A stretch of 64,000 bases of DNA from VAXT01 sp963794605 (GTDB lineage Bacteria; Actinomycetota; Thermoleophilia; Gaiellales; Gaiellaceae): NCBI GenBank assembly GCA_963794605.1, contig CAWCEN010000002.1, positions 1,116,001 through 1,180,000 on the forward strand. The letters are read 5' to 3'. A program made the position numbers and the translations under genes. Shown piece by piece: positions 18,209 to 26,594 of this stretch (position 1 is the first letter of the stretch; every line of letters begins with the position of its first letter). The notes beneath the pieces are model-generated. The model saw only the letters and a list, made by a program, of their open reading frames with translations. It searched no databases and was not told the origin of the DNA.

Positions 18209-18864
18209 CGAGCGTCCAAGTACGTGATCACGGCGAGGACGCGACGCTGGTCGTCCTCGCTCGAGGGCAACCGCAGCTTCATGAGGATGCCGTGGACGTG
18301 CTTTTCGACGGTGCCCTCGGTGATCCAGAGCTGGTGCGCGATGCCGGCGTTCGAGCGGCCTTCGGCCATGAGCGACAGGACTTCACGCTCGCGCGGCGAT
18401 AGGACGTCGAGCGGGTCTTCCTTGTGGCGGGCCGAGACGAGCTCCTGGACGAGCGCGGGATCGACGACCGACGCGCCGTTGACGATGCGCTCGAGCGTCT
18501 CGGTGAACTCCTCGACGTCCGTGACGCGGCTCTTCAGCAGGTAGCCGCTGCGCTCCCCGCTGGCAAGCAGGTCGGTCGCCTGCTCGACCTCGACGTGCGC
18601 CGAGAGGACGAGGATCGCGGTCTCCGGCAGCTCCTCACGGATCGCGCGGGCGGCTTCGAGACCCTCGACCGAGTGGCCGGGCGGCATCCGGATGTCGACG
18701 ATCGCGAGGTCGGGCCGATGCTCGCGAACGAGCGAGACCAGCTCCTCGCCGCTGTCGGTCTGGGCCACGACCTCGAAGCCGGCTCGCTCGAGCAATCCGG
18801 CCAGGCCCTCGCGCAGGAGGACGTCGTCATCCGCCAACACGACGCGGGTCGGGCTCGTGCTCAT
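18205..18864 (-). CDS. NarL/LuxR-family response regulator
   Basis: 219 aa. The receiver domain has VVLADDD, Asp57 in AIVDIRMPP, LSAHVEV and YLLKSRV. A GerE/LuxR helix-turn-helix follows: LSPREREVLSLMAEGRSNAGIAHQLWITEGTVEKHVHGILMKLRL. It is a DNA-binding transcriptional regulator activated by phosphorylation. It starts at ATG 18864 and is divergent from the GAF-GAF kinase (18893) with only 28 bases between the start codons, a typical arrangement for a cognate pair sharing a promoter region. Confidence 0.92.
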   Translation of the reverse strand: MSTSPTRVVLADDDVLLREGLAGLLERAGFEVVAQTDSGEELVSLVREHRPDLAIVDIRMPPGHSVEGLEAARAIREELPETAILVLSAHVEVEQATDLLASGERSGYLLKSRVTDVEEFTETLERIVNGASVVDPALVQELVSARHKEDPLDVLSPREREVLSLMAEGRSNAGIAHQLWITEGTVEKHVHGILMKLRLPSSEDDQRRVLAVITYLDAR

Positions 18865-18892
18865 GGACACGATTATGGGGTACGGTGATTCG

Positions 18893-20569
18893 ATGGGCAC
18901 GTCGGCCGAGCGGTCGACCCTCGGAGTCACGGAGCGCACCGGGCCGGAACAGCTGGCCGAGGAGCAGGCCGCGCTGCGCCGGGTGGCGACACTCGTTGCC
19001 AGCGGAGCGTCCTCGAACGAGGTCTTCTCCGCCGTCGCGCGAGAAGCCGCCCAGGTCATGCATCTCCCGAACGCGGCGGTCTGCCGCTACGACAACGAGG
19101 GCGCCACGCTGACGGTCCTCGCCATCTACGGCGACCACCCGGACGTGTTCCGCACTGGCTCGAGCTTGCCGCTCGACGGCCCGTCGATGTCGGCACGGAT
19201 TCTGCGCACCGGGCAGCCGGCGCGTATGGAGGAGTACGCGGACGTGCCAGGGAGCCTCGCCGCCGCAGCTCGCGAGGGTGGGTACAGCCGGGTTGCGGGC
19301 GCGCCGATCATGGTTGACGGCCGCGTCTGGGGAGTGGTCCTGACGTCGTCGGCCAACGCGCCGCTGCCCGACCGGATCGAGTATCGCCTCGCGGGGTTCA
19401 CCGAGCTGGTCGCGACTGCGCTTGCGAACAGCCAGGCACACGAGGAGCTCGAGCGGCTCGCCGAGGAGCAAGCGTCGCTGCGCCGGGTGGCCACGCTGGT
19501 TGCGCAGGGTGTGACGCCCGCCGAGGTGTTCGAAGCAGTGAGCCTGGAGGTTGCACGGATCATTCCTGCGGAGGGCGCCGCGCTCACCCGCTTCGAGGCT
19601 GACGGAACGGTCACGGCCCTCGGCGGCTGGTCGCCCAGCGGCGGATACGTGCACGTCGGGAAAAGATTTTCGCTCGAAGGCACCGTCTCAGGGCTCGTAC
19701 TCGAAAGCCGCCGGCCCGCGCGAATGGAGAGGTATGCGGGCCCGGGCGAGGCAACCGCCGCGGCCCGGGGGATGGGCTGGCGCTCGTCGGTAGGGGCGCC
19801 GATCACGGTCGAGGGCCGCCTCTGGGGCGTACTGGCCGCCTCCTCGCTGAGCGACGAGCCGCTGCCGCCTGACACCGAGCGACGCCTGGCGGAGTTCACG
19901 GATCTCGTGGCGACCTCAATCGCGAACGCCCAGCACCGTGCAGAGCTCGAAGCGTCACGGGCGCGGATCGTGGCCACCGCCGACGCGACGAGGCGGCGGA
20001 TCGAGCGAGACCTGCACGACGGCGCGCAGCAGCAGCTCGTTTCCCTCGCGCTGGAGCTGCGCGCGGCTCAGGCGACGGCCCCACCCGAGCTCGGTGAGCT
20101 CCGCGCGGAGCTGTCACGTGTGGTCGAGGGGCTCACGGGCGTCCTCGACGTGCTCCGGGAGATCGCACTCGGGATTCATCCGGCGATCCTGGCCGAAGGC
20201 GGGCTCGAGCATGCCCTGAAGACCCTCGCACGCCGCTCCCCGCTCCCGGTTGAGCTCGACGTTCGGGCGAAGGACCGGTTGCCGGAGCCCGTCGAGGTTG
20301 CGGCCTACTACGTCGTCTCGGAGGCCCTGACGAACACGACCAAGTACGCGCGCGCCTCGACCCTGCAGGTCGTCGTCGAGGAACAGCACGATGCGCTCCA
20401 CATAGCCGTCCGCGACAACGGTGTGGGCGGCGCCGACCCGGCACTCGGCTCCGGGCTCCTCGGCCTGAAGGACCGCGTCGAGGCGATCGGCGGCACGATC
20501 TCCGTCGAGAGCCCGCGCGGCGTCGGCACGACGCTGCACGTCGAGCTGCCGCTCGGCAGCGCGGCATAG
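18893..20569 (+). CDS. GAF-GAF sensor histidine kinase (NarL/LiaS type)
   Basis: About 558 aa if started at ATG 18893 (ATG 18875 also possible). It is cytoplasmic, with no TM. Two GAF domains are each preceded by the same linker (LAEEQAALRRVATLVASG and LAEEQASLRRVATLVAQG), an internal duplication. HisKA_3 (RRRIERDLHDGAQQQLVSLAL) and HATPase_c (SEALTNTTKYARAS, DNGVGG, GLKDRVEAIGG) follow. The kinase core is nearly superimposable on that at 12979-14949. Probable partner: the divergent LuxR regulator; the signal is unknown (small ligand or redox via GAF). Confidence 0.9.
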   Translation: MGTSAERSTLGVTERTGPEQLAEEQAALRRVATLVASGASSNEVFSAVAREAAQVMHLPNAAVCRYDNEGATLTVLAIYGDHPDVFRTGSSLPLDGPSMSARILRTGQPARMEEYADVPGSLAAAAREGGYSRVAGAPIMVDGRVWGVVLTSSANAPLPDRIEYRLAGFTELVATALANSQAHEELERLAEEQASLRRVATLVAQGVTPAEVFEAVSLEVARIIPAEGAALTRFEADGTVTALGGWSPSGGYVHVGKRFSLEGTVSGLVLESRRPARMERYAGPGEATAAARGMGWRSSVGAPITVEGRLWGVLAASSLSDEPLPPDTERRLAEFTDLVATSIANAQHRAELEASRARIVATADATRRRIERDLHDGAQQQLVSLALELRAAQATAPPELGELRAELSRVVEGLTGVLDVLREIALGIHPAILAEGGLEHALKTLARRSPLPVELDVRAKDRLPEPVEVAAYYVVSEALTNTTKYARASTLQVVVEEQHDALHIAVRDNGVGGADPALGSGLLGLKDRVEAIGGTISVESPRGVGTTLHVELPLGSAA

Positions 20570-20691
20570 CGGATAGCAGGTAGTTCGAGCTTCGGGGCGG
20601 TCGGGGGCGCGAACGGCCGCTGGCCGGGAAGACATGCGCGGACGGCGTCGCGATGGTGTCTCTAGGTATTCACACCGAAGGGAGTAGCAGC

Positions 20692-22281
20692 ATGTCAACG
20701 ACGAAGCACGTGCTCGCGGGCGTGACGAGGCGGCGTGGGCTCGCCCTCGCCGGCGCGCTCGCGACGGCCCTTGCCGTCGTGGGCTTGATAGGCGGCTCGC
20801 CGGCGGCGGGCGACACAGCGGCCCTGGGCCAGCCGCCGCCCGAGTGGGCGGCCAACGCCGGCTCCTGGCCTGCGCACAACTACGACATCTCGAACACGCG
20901 GGCGACGACTCAGACGCCGATCAACTCGCAGACGGTTTCGCGCCTCAAGGAGAAATGGCACTTCACCTTCAAGGGTGCAAGCGCGTTCGGCGCCTTCGCG
21001 TCCGCCCCGATCTCAGTCAACGGCACGGTCTATCTGCAGGACCTGAACTCGAACGTCTTCGCGCTCGACCGCTCGACCGGCAAGCTCATTTGGCAGCACC
21101 TGTTCAACAAGCCGAGCATCGGTCCGAACGGCGTCGCCTACGGCTATGGCCGCCTCTACGCAGCGACCGAGAGCACCCTGTTCGCGCTCGATCCGAGCAA
21201 CGGGAAGGTGCTCTGGAGCCGCAAGCTTCCCCGCAACAACCGCGAGGGCATCGATATGGCGCCCCAGTTGTACGACAACACGGTCCTGATCAACACGATC
21301 CCGGGGAACGGGCTCTCGAACTTCTACAAGGGCGGAGCGCTCGGAGTCGTCTGGGCGATGGACGCCGCCACGGGCAAGACGAAGTGGAAGTTCAACACGA
21401 TCTCCGACGGCGCCAAGTTGTGGGGGCACCCGAAGGTCAACAGCGGCGGCGGGCTCTGGTACCCGCCCGCCGTGGACGGCCAGGGGCGCGTGTTCATCTC
21501 GGTCGCCAACCCGGCGCCTCTGTACGGCACCCCCAAGTACCCGGACGGCTCGAGTCACCCGGGGCCGAATCTGTACACAGACTCTCTGGTCGTCCTCAAC
21601 GGCCAGACCGGCAAGCTCATCTGGTACCGGCAGGCCGTGGCTCACGACACGCGCGACTACGACCTGATGATCCCGGCGATCCTGGCGACGCTTCCGATCA
21701 ACGGCGTCCAGACCGAGGTCGCGCTCGTCGCCGGCAAGATGGGCAAGGCCTTCGCCTACCGCGCCGATAACGGCAAGCGCCTTTGGACCCGCTCCGTCGG
21801 CAGGCACCTGCGCGACACGGGGCCGCTGCCGCGGAAGCCCACCCTCATCTACCCCGGCGACCTCGGCGGCGTCGAGACCCCCATGGCATACGCCGACGGC
21901 CGTCTCTTCGTCCCGTGGCTCGACTATCCGACTCACGCCAGCGCAAGCGGCGCTGCGCCCGGCGGGCCTGGCTTGAACAAGGGTCGCGGCGGCTTCACTG
22001 CAGTAGACGCCGCCACCGGCAAGGTGCTCTGGCAGCACAAGCTGGCGTCGATGGACTTCGGAGCGGCCACGGTCGCGAACGACGTCGTCTTCACGAGCAC
22101 GTACGCAGGCGTGATCTACGCCTACGACACCCAGACCGGGAAGACGCTCTGGACCGTCAAGGCGCCGGCCGGCATCAACTCGTTCCCGGCGATCGACGGC
22201 GACACGCTCCTCGTGGGCGCCGCCGCACCCGGCTTCTTCAAGAAGCCGCAGTTCCAGCTGGTCGCCTACTCACTCGGATAA
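20692..22281 (+). CDS. Secreted PQQ-type beta-propeller protein (split-module paralogue)
   Basis: 529 aa. The start ATG 20692 follows a GGGAG site. The N-terminus TRRRGLALAGALATALAVVGLIGG looks like a Tat-type signal and lacks a lipobox. The rest is the same quinoprotein-like propeller as in the gene at 8782, starting PPPEWAANAGSWPAHNYDISN and containing GIDMAPQLYDN, SGGGLWYPP, ANPAP and AHDTRDYD. As in the paralogue, the vicinal Cys pair is missing and the Glu calcium ligand position reads GGALG. It ends before any copper domain. The cupredoxin is a separate gene 18 bases downstream, so the two products probably act together outside the membrane. Confidence 0.85.
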   Translation: MSTTKHVLAGVTRRRGLALAGALATALAVVGLIGGSPAAGDTAALGQPPPEWAANAGSWPAHNYDISNTRATTQTPINSQTVSRLKEKWHFTFKGASAFGAFASAPISVNGTVYLQDLNSNVFALDRSTGKLIWQHLFNKPSIGPNGVAYGYGRLYAATESTLFALDPSNGKVLWSRKLPRNNREGIDMAPQLYDNTVLINTIPGNGLSNFYKGGALGVVWAMDAATGKTKWKFNTISDGAKLWGHPKVNSGGGLWYPPAVDGQGRVFISVANPAPLYGTPKYPDGSSHPGPNLYTDSLVVLNGQTGKLIWYRQAVAHDTRDYDLMIPAILATLPINGVQTEVALVAGKMGKAFAYRADNGKRLWTRSVGRHLRDTGPLPRKPTLIYPGDLGGVETPMAYADGRLFVPWLDYPTHASASGAAPGGPGLNKGRGGFTAVDAATGKVLWQHKLASMDFGAATVANDVVFTSTYAGVIYAYDTQTGKTLWTVKAPAGINSFPAIDGDTLLVGAAAPGFFKKPQFQLVAYSLG

Positions 22282-22299
22282 CACAAGGAGGTAGCTCAA

Positions 22300-22671
22300 A
22301 TGAAGCGAATCATCACCAGCTCCGTGGCAGGGCTCGCTGCCCTGTCGATCGCGGCTCTCGCAGTCGTGCCCCTCGCCGGAGCGCGAGGGGACCGGCAGTC
22401 CGCGACCACGATCCAGGTCAAGGGCGGCGAGTTCTTCTTCAGGCTCACGAGCAAGTCGATCGCCAAGCCCGGGAAGGTCACGTTCTCCTTCAAGAACGTC
22501 GGCCACGTCACGCACGACTTCTCGATCCTGGGCAAGAAGACGCCGCTGATCCAGCCGGGCAGGACGACCCGGCTCGTCGTCACCTTCAAGAAGAAGGGCA
22601 AGTACGTTTACAAGTGCACGGTCCCGGGACACGCGGCGGCCGGCATGAAGGGGTCTTTCACAGTCCGCTGA
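22300..22671 (+). CDS. Secreted cupredoxin (type-1 copper protein)
   Basis: 123 aa with a Sec-type signal peptide (about residues 1-28). The mature domain, from TIQVKGGEFFF onward, has the ligand set His72, Cys106, His111, Met116 in VTHDFSI and YKCTVPGHAAAGMKG. This is plastocyanin/azurin-like spacing (C-x4-H-x4-M). It is colinear with and strongly similar to the C-terminal domain of the fused protein at 8782-10749. The ATG has a strong AAGGAGG site 18 bases after the propeller stop, so both are co-transcribed. It is expected to carry single electrons between the propeller enzyme and a respiratory acceptor. Confidence 0.88.
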   Translation: MKRIITSSVAGLAALSIAALAVVPLAGARGDRQSATTIQVKGGEFFFRLTSKSIAKPGKVTFSFKNVGHVTHDFSILGKKTPLIQPGRTTRLVVTFKKKGKYVYKCTVPGHAAAGMKGSFTVR

Positions 22672-22673
22672 CC

Positions 22674-22724
22674 GCGAGGGTGCCTCCGCAGCGATCCTCC
22701 CCTCACGCCGGAGGCACCCCTCGC
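22674..22724 (+). terminator. Long inverted repeat after cupredoxin gene
   Basis: Arms GCGAGGGTGCCTCCG (22674-22688) and CGGAGGCACCCCTCGC (22709-22724) pair over 15 bases with one bulged C and a 20-base loop. It lies just after the cupredoxin stop and before the OsmC gene. It may terminate or attenuate read-through; there is no U-run. Confidence 0.55.
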
Positions 22725-22748
22725 TCCACCTACCTGAAAGGAATCACG

Positions 22749-23204
22749 ATGATCGACAAGCCAGACATCCTCTACACCGGCGTGGCGACCGCGATGGGCG
22801 GTCGGGCAGGCCATTCCCGAACGAGCGACGGCCGCCTCGATGTCGACCTAGACGTGCAGAAGGAGCTGGGCGGCGACGGCGGGCCGGGCACGAACCCCGA
22901 GCAGCTGCTCGCGGCCGGGTGGGCCGCGTGCTTCCAGTCGTCGATGATGCGGTATGCCGGCATGCGCAAGGTCGACCTGAGCAGCACGCGCGTCATCGCT
23001 CGCATCGGGATCGGGACGCTGAGATCGGGCGGCCTCGGCCTCGCCGCGGCACTCGACTTCGATGCGCCCGACCTCAGCCACGAGGAAGCCGTCTATCTCA
23101 TGGAGCGGGCCCACGAGTCCTGCCCGTACTCGCGGGCGACCCGCGGGAACATCGAGGTCACGCTCACGGTCGGCGGCACGAGCATCGTGCGCGAGGCCGC
23201 CTGA
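22749..23204 (+). CDS. Ohr/OsmC-family peroxiredoxin
   Basis: 151 aa. The two active-site cysteines of the Ohr group are at Cys61 (AAGWAACFQSSM) and Cys125 (HESCPYSRATRGN). The N-terminus TGVATAMGGRAGHSRTSDGRLDVDL is typical of Ohr. The enzyme reduces organic hydroperoxides, normally with lipoyl-dependent recycling. Start ATG 22749 with GAAAGGAATCACG upstream. It follows the propeller-cupredoxin pair after a hairpin and may be co-regulated; no MarR-type OhrR gene is adjacent. Confidence 0.92.
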   Translation: MIDKPDILYTGVATAMGGRAGHSRTSDGRLDVDLDVQKELGGDGGPGTNPEQLLAAGWAACFQSSMMRYAGMRKVDLSSTRVIARIGIGTLRSGGLGLAAALDFDAPDLSHEEAVYLMERAHESCPYSRATRGNIEVTLTVGGTSIVREAA

Positions 23205-23207
23205 GCG

Positions 23208-23366
23208 CTACGAGCGGGGGCGGCTCCAGGGACAGTTGTCCGAGTGGAGGCTCGGGCCTCTCGCACCGCACGACGGGCACACGTAGTGCCCGCCGGTGTA
23301 GACGTCGACGAGCCTCCTCGCCATCAGGAGAAAGACGACGATAGAGACGAGCAGAAGCGGGCTCAC
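23208..23366 (-). CDS. Small membrane-anchored zinc-ribbon protein (52 aa)
   Basis: Starts at GTG 23366, which overlaps the TGA of the upstream gene (GTGA). One TM helix (SPLLLVSIVVFLLMARRLV, residues 2-20) is followed by a short zinc-ribbon-like tail CPSCGARGPSLHSDNCPW with four Cys/His ligands. The function is not recognised. Coupling to the upstream 82-aa gene suggests a shared role. Confidence 0.6.
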   Translation of the reverse strand: MSPLLLVSIVVFLLMARRLVDVYTGGHYVCPSCGARGPSLHSDNCPWSRPRS

Positions 23367-23611
23367 GACGAGCCCGCTTCTGTGACGACCTGAGGTCGCG
23401 TTCTGGCCGCCTGCGGTCGGCGTCGCCGGGCCTCCTCGAGCGCCCGGCTCGCGGCGAGGTACGCATAGAGGTGGTCCGGGCCCGGGTCGCCGGCAAAGGC
23501 TGCAAACGCCGCGGCGAACTTCCGGTACGTCAACCGCTCCGCCACTGTGGGCACGTTGGTCATGCCCTCCACGATCGCGGCTCGGCTGCCGCGCGTCGTC
23601 ACGACTGGCAC
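23363..23611 (-). CDS. Hypothetical protein (82 aa)
   Basis: Up to 82 aa from GTG 23611; ATG 23563 (MTNVPTVAERL) is an alternative start. The soluble, Ala/Arg-rich sequence AERLTYRKFAAAFAAFAGDPGPDHLYAYLAASRALEEARRR predicts two or three helices. It is not recognised. It is translationally coupled to the small membrane zinc-ribbon gene and ends with a disordered Arg/Ala tail. Confidence rests mainly on the coupling. Confidence 0.5.
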   Translation of the reverse strand: MPVVTTRGSRAAIVEGMTNVPTVAERLTYRKFAAAFAAFAGDPGPDHLYAYLAASRALEEARRRRPQAARTRPQVVTEAGSS

Positions 23612-23747
23612 CCAACCTGACTACCAGCGAGCGGGTACTCCCAGATTCCTGCCACTGGGAGCAGTAGATGGTCGTTCGCCGTGACGACGCGAGCGCGCCC
23701 GGCGGCGATGCTCATGGTCCTCGATTTGGGTTCAGAAAAGGAGCGAC

Positions 23748-23993
23748 ATGAACAGGGATCTCATCCAGCAGCTTCGCAGTCGGCGGGACCGGTCTTCCGC
23801 GCTGGTCACGTGCTCGTTGTGTTTGCGCGTGCGCCGCGGCTCGAAGTGGATGGACGCGGAGCGCGTGATCAGGGAGCTCCGCTCATTCGAGCTCGCCTCT
23901 CCGCCCCGGCTGCAGGCCGGAGTCTGCGACGACTGCGCCGAGGCAATCTTCGCGCGCAGGGCACACGTCGCAGAGGAGCCGATCGCGGCGTGA
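23748..23993 (+). CDS. Small treble-clef-like zinc protein (81 aa)
   Basis: Starts at ATG 23748 with an AAAAGGAG site. CSLC (residues 22-25) and CDDC (about 60-63) flank a Trp-containing segment (RGSKWMDAERVIRELRS). This is the layout of the CxxC..W..CPxC domain often attached to sensor proteins, here stand-alone. A structural zinc site is likely; the partner is unknown. The stop overlaps the GTG start of the HtrA-type protease (GTGA), so it may be made together with it. Confidence 0.65.
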   Translation: MNRDLIQQLRSRRDRSSALVTCSLCLRVRRGSKWMDAERVIRELRSFELASPPRLQAGVCDDCAEAIFARRAHVAEEPIAA

Positions 23994-25150
23994 GGAGGCG
24001 ACTAGGCATCAACGCCGTCTCCGCAATCGTCGCGGGAGCGGCTCTCGTCGGCGTCCTCGCAGGCGCGGCCGTCGCGCTCGCATTCGACGGCGGCTCAGGG
24101 ACGACCGCGGCCGACACCGCGATTGCCCCGGCACCGGCCAGAACCGCCCGTGCGCTCAGCCCGGAGACGATCTACCGGACGGACGCACCGGGCGTGGTCG
24201 TGATCACGGCCACGCAGACGCAACAGGTGCCGGGGACGCTGTTCACCGCTCCCCGCAAGCAGGACGTGCGCGTGCTCGGCTCGGGCTTCGTCCTCGACCG
24301 CGCGGGAGACATCGTCACGAACGAGCATGTCGTCGCGAACGGCAGCGACGTCACGGTGGGCTTCTCGGCCGGAGCGACCTATTCCGCCAAGGTCCTGGGC
24401 ACCGACGCCTCGACCGACCTCGCAGTCATCCGCGTCCACGCCCCGAGATCGGCTCTTCACGTGCTCCAGCTCGCCGACTCGGACCAGGTTCAGGTGGGGG
24501 ACACCGTCTATGCGATCGGCAATCCGTTCGGCCTCGATCGGACGATGACCGCCGGCATCGTGAGTGCGCTTGGGCGAGACATCCAGGCACCGAACGGGCT
24601 CTCTATTCCCCATGCGATCCAGACCGACGCTGCGATCAACCACGGCAACTCGGGCGGCCCGCTCCTCGACGCGCGGGGCGCCGTGATCGGGATCAACGAC
24701 CAGATCCAGAGCGGCGGAGCGGTCGACGGGAACGTCGGCGTCGGCTTCGCTGTCGCGAGCAACACGATCAGGGCGACCGTGCCGCGCCTGATCGCGACCG
24801 GGCACGCACCGCACGCGTGGCTGGGAGTGGAGGTCGCTCCGATCGACCCACAGGTCGCGGCTGCGACGCATAGCCTCCCTGCGCACGGCGTGCTCGTGGT
24901 GGGGGTCGTGAAGGGCGGCCCGTCAGCCAAGGCGGGGCTCGAGGCTGGAACGAAACAGGTCACCGTCGACGGCCAGAGCGCGTTGCTAGGTGGGGACGCG
25001 ATCGTGTCAGTGGACGGGAAGCGGATTCACTCGACGGCACAGCTGACCAAGGCCGTGAGCGCGCACTCGCCGGGCGACTCGATCCGGCTCGAGCTCGTAC
25101 GCGACGGCCGCAAGCGAGCCGTCCAAGTGACGCTCGGCAACGCGCTGTAG
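23990..25150 (+). CDS. HtrA/DegP-type S1C serine protease with PDZ domain
   Basis: 386 aa from GTG 23990. A single N-terminal TM anchor (about 9-31) is followed by a linker and the trypsin-like domain with triad His113 (TNEHVV), Asp143 (STDLAV) and Ser221 (GNSGGPLL). A C-terminal PDZ domain (about 290-386) starts at AWLGVEVAPI and includes GDAIVSVDGKRI. Membrane-tethered protease/chaperone for misfolded exported proteins. It is coupled by a four-base overlap to the small zinc protein. Confidence 0.92.
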   Translation: MRRRLGINAVSAIVAGAALVGVLAGAAVALAFDGGSGTTAADTAIAPAPARTARALSPETIYRTDAPGVVVITATQTQQVPGTLFTAPRKQDVRVLGSGFVLDRAGDIVTNEHVVANGSDVTVGFSAGATYSAKVLGTDASTDLAVIRVHAPRSALHVLQLADSDQVQVGDTVYAIGNPFGLDRTMTAGIVSALGRDIQAPNGLSIPHAIQTDAAINHGNSGGPLLDARGAVIGINDQIQSGGAVDGNVGVGFAVASNTIRATVPRLIATGHAPHAWLGVEVAPIDPQVAAATHSLPAHGVLVVGVVKGGPSAKAGLEAGTKQVTVDGQSALLGGDAIVSVDGKRIHSTAQLTKAVSAHSPGDSIRLELVRDGRKRAVQVTLGNAL

Positions 25151-25178
25151 GGTCGTCCCGGATGCCGCCGGCCCAGTC

Positions 25179-25469
25179 TTACGTGGCTGGTCGCCGAGCC
25201 TCGACGGTGAATCCGAGCTTTCCGAGCACAGCGACGGCGCCGGCCTTCCCGCCCTCGAAATCACCGGAGCCAAGGCGCTCGCCGGTGGCGAGCTCGTACG
25301 CCGTGCCCAGGATTGCTTTCGGCGGGTAGCGGCGTTCCTCCCAGACCAGATCGTAGGTCGTGGTCGAGCCGAAACCATGCTCGGAGAAGAACGCCTCCGG
25401 CCCGAGCCGGTCGTATTCCTCTATCGCGCGCACCACCTCGGCACGCGTCACTTTCTCCCACGCCACCAT
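25179..25469 (-). CDS. Stand-alone ScoMcrA-like N-terminal head domain protein
   Basis: 96 aa. The pattern VTRAEVVRAIEEYDRLGPEAFFSEHGFGSTTTYDLVWEERRYPPKAILGTAYE..GSGDFEGG matches the ScoMcrA N-terminal head domain, which in Streptomyces McrA lies in front of the phosphorothioate/methyl-DNA-binding and HNH parts. Here nothing follows the head, and no nuclease gene is adjacent. It could be a free-standing DNA-associated domain or a leftover of a restriction gene. Convergent to the HtrA gene. Confidence 0.65.
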   Translation of the reverse strand: MVAWEKVTRAEVVRAIEEYDRLGPEAFFSEHGFGSTTTYDLVWEERRYPPKAILGTAYELATGERLGSGDFEGGKAGAVAVLGKLGFTVEARRPAT

Positions 25470-25625
25470 CTATTCAGTCCTCGTACGATCCTAGCGGCCT
25501 ACCGCCGAGCGTAGCGGTGATCGCGCAGGAGATCAGCGTCTCCGCCGATTCTGGAATCGTCCGAGTCGCAGATGCTTCGTGGGCATCGACGCGATGAGGA
25601 CCCGTACCGACATCGAAAGGGACAA

Positions 25626-26591
25626 ATGGCAGACGACATCACGAAGCGAATAGCGCGGTTTATCGAGCCGTTCCGAGTGAGCCCGGGCTCGAGTGTGAAA
25701 CTGGCGAGGGACTTCGATCCGGGCTTCAAGGCCGGGATCGAGAAGAAGAAAGACGGGGTTGACCTCTTGCAGCAAGGGATCGAGCTGCTGACCGAGTACC
25801 AGGCGCGACTCGCGGCCCAGGACACCTACGGCGTCTTGGTCGTTCTTCAGGCCCTCGATGCCGCGGGCAAGGACGGGACGATCCGCCACGTGATGACCGG
25901 CCTCAACCCTCAGGGTGTGCGCGTCGAGAGCTTCAAGGTTCCCTCGGCACGGGAGCTCGACCAGGACTTCCTCCGCCGCTATCAGCGGCACCTGCCGTCG
26001 CGCGGAGAGATCGGAATCTTCAACCGGTCGCATTACGAGGAGGTGCTCGTCGTCCGGGTGCACCCGGAGAACCTCGTCCGCCAAAAGCTCCCGGTCGAGA
26101 CGCGGGAGCACCACGTCTGGAAACGCAGGTACGACGCGATCAACCACTGGGAGCGGTACCTGTCCGAGAACGGTTTTCGAATCGTCAAGCTCTTCCTGAA
26201 CCTCTCGAAGGAGGAGCAGCGCGTCCGCTTCCTGAGACGTATCGATCTCCCCAGTCACAACTGGAAGTTCTCTTCACACGACGTTGAGGAGCGTCAGTCC
26301 TGGGACGCCTACCAGGAGGCGTTCTCGGAGATGTTCAGTCACACGAGCACGGACTGGGCGCCGTGGCACGTGATCCCGGCCGATCGCAAGTGGTTTGCCC
26401 GCACCGCGGCCGCAGCCGTGATCGCCAACGCGCTGATCGAGATCGACCCGCAGTACCCGCGCCTCGACGCCGGCGCATTGCATGACCTCGAGACGGCGAA
26501 GCGCCAGCTGGAGGCGGAGGCCCCGAGTGGGGCGCCCGCGGATCCGTTCGAGGCCCGAAGCTCCGCGACACCGACCGTGCAGGGATCCTGA
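25626..26591 (+). CDS. ppk2: Polyphosphate kinase 2 family protein
   Basis: 321 aa, one PPK2 domain. The Walker-A-like loop LQALDAAGKDGTIRHVM (about 74-90), Walker-B region IGIFNRSHYEEVL and lid Arg residues in RRYQRHLPSRG are all present. It transfers phosphate between polyphosphate and nucleoside mono- or diphosphates in the cytoplasm; the subclass (AMP or ADP) cannot be fixed by eye. ATG 25626 follows AAAGGGA. A glycerol-kinase start fragment begins three bases after its stop. Confidence 0.92.
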   Translation: MADDITKRIARFIEPFRVSPGSSVKLARDFDPGFKAGIEKKKDGVDLLQQGIELLTEYQARLAAQDTYGVLVVLQALDAAGKDGTIRHVMTGLNPQGVRVESFKVPSARELDQDFLRRYQRHLPSRGEIGIFNRSHYEEVLVVRVHPENLVRQKLPVETREHHVWKRRYDAINHWERYLSENGFRIVKLFLNLSKEEQRVRFLRRIDLPSHNWKFSSHDVEERQSWDAYQEAFSEMFSHTSTDWAPWHVIPADRKWFARTAAAAVIANALIEIDPQYPRLDAGALHDLETAKRQLEAEAPSGAPADPFEARSSATPTVQGS

Positions 26592-26594
26592 GCG

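Noticed and set aside
25179..25469. A restriction or phage-defence system around the ScoMcrA head domain
   Set aside because: No HNH, SRA, methylase or dnd gene is nearby; neighbours are a protease and PPK2.
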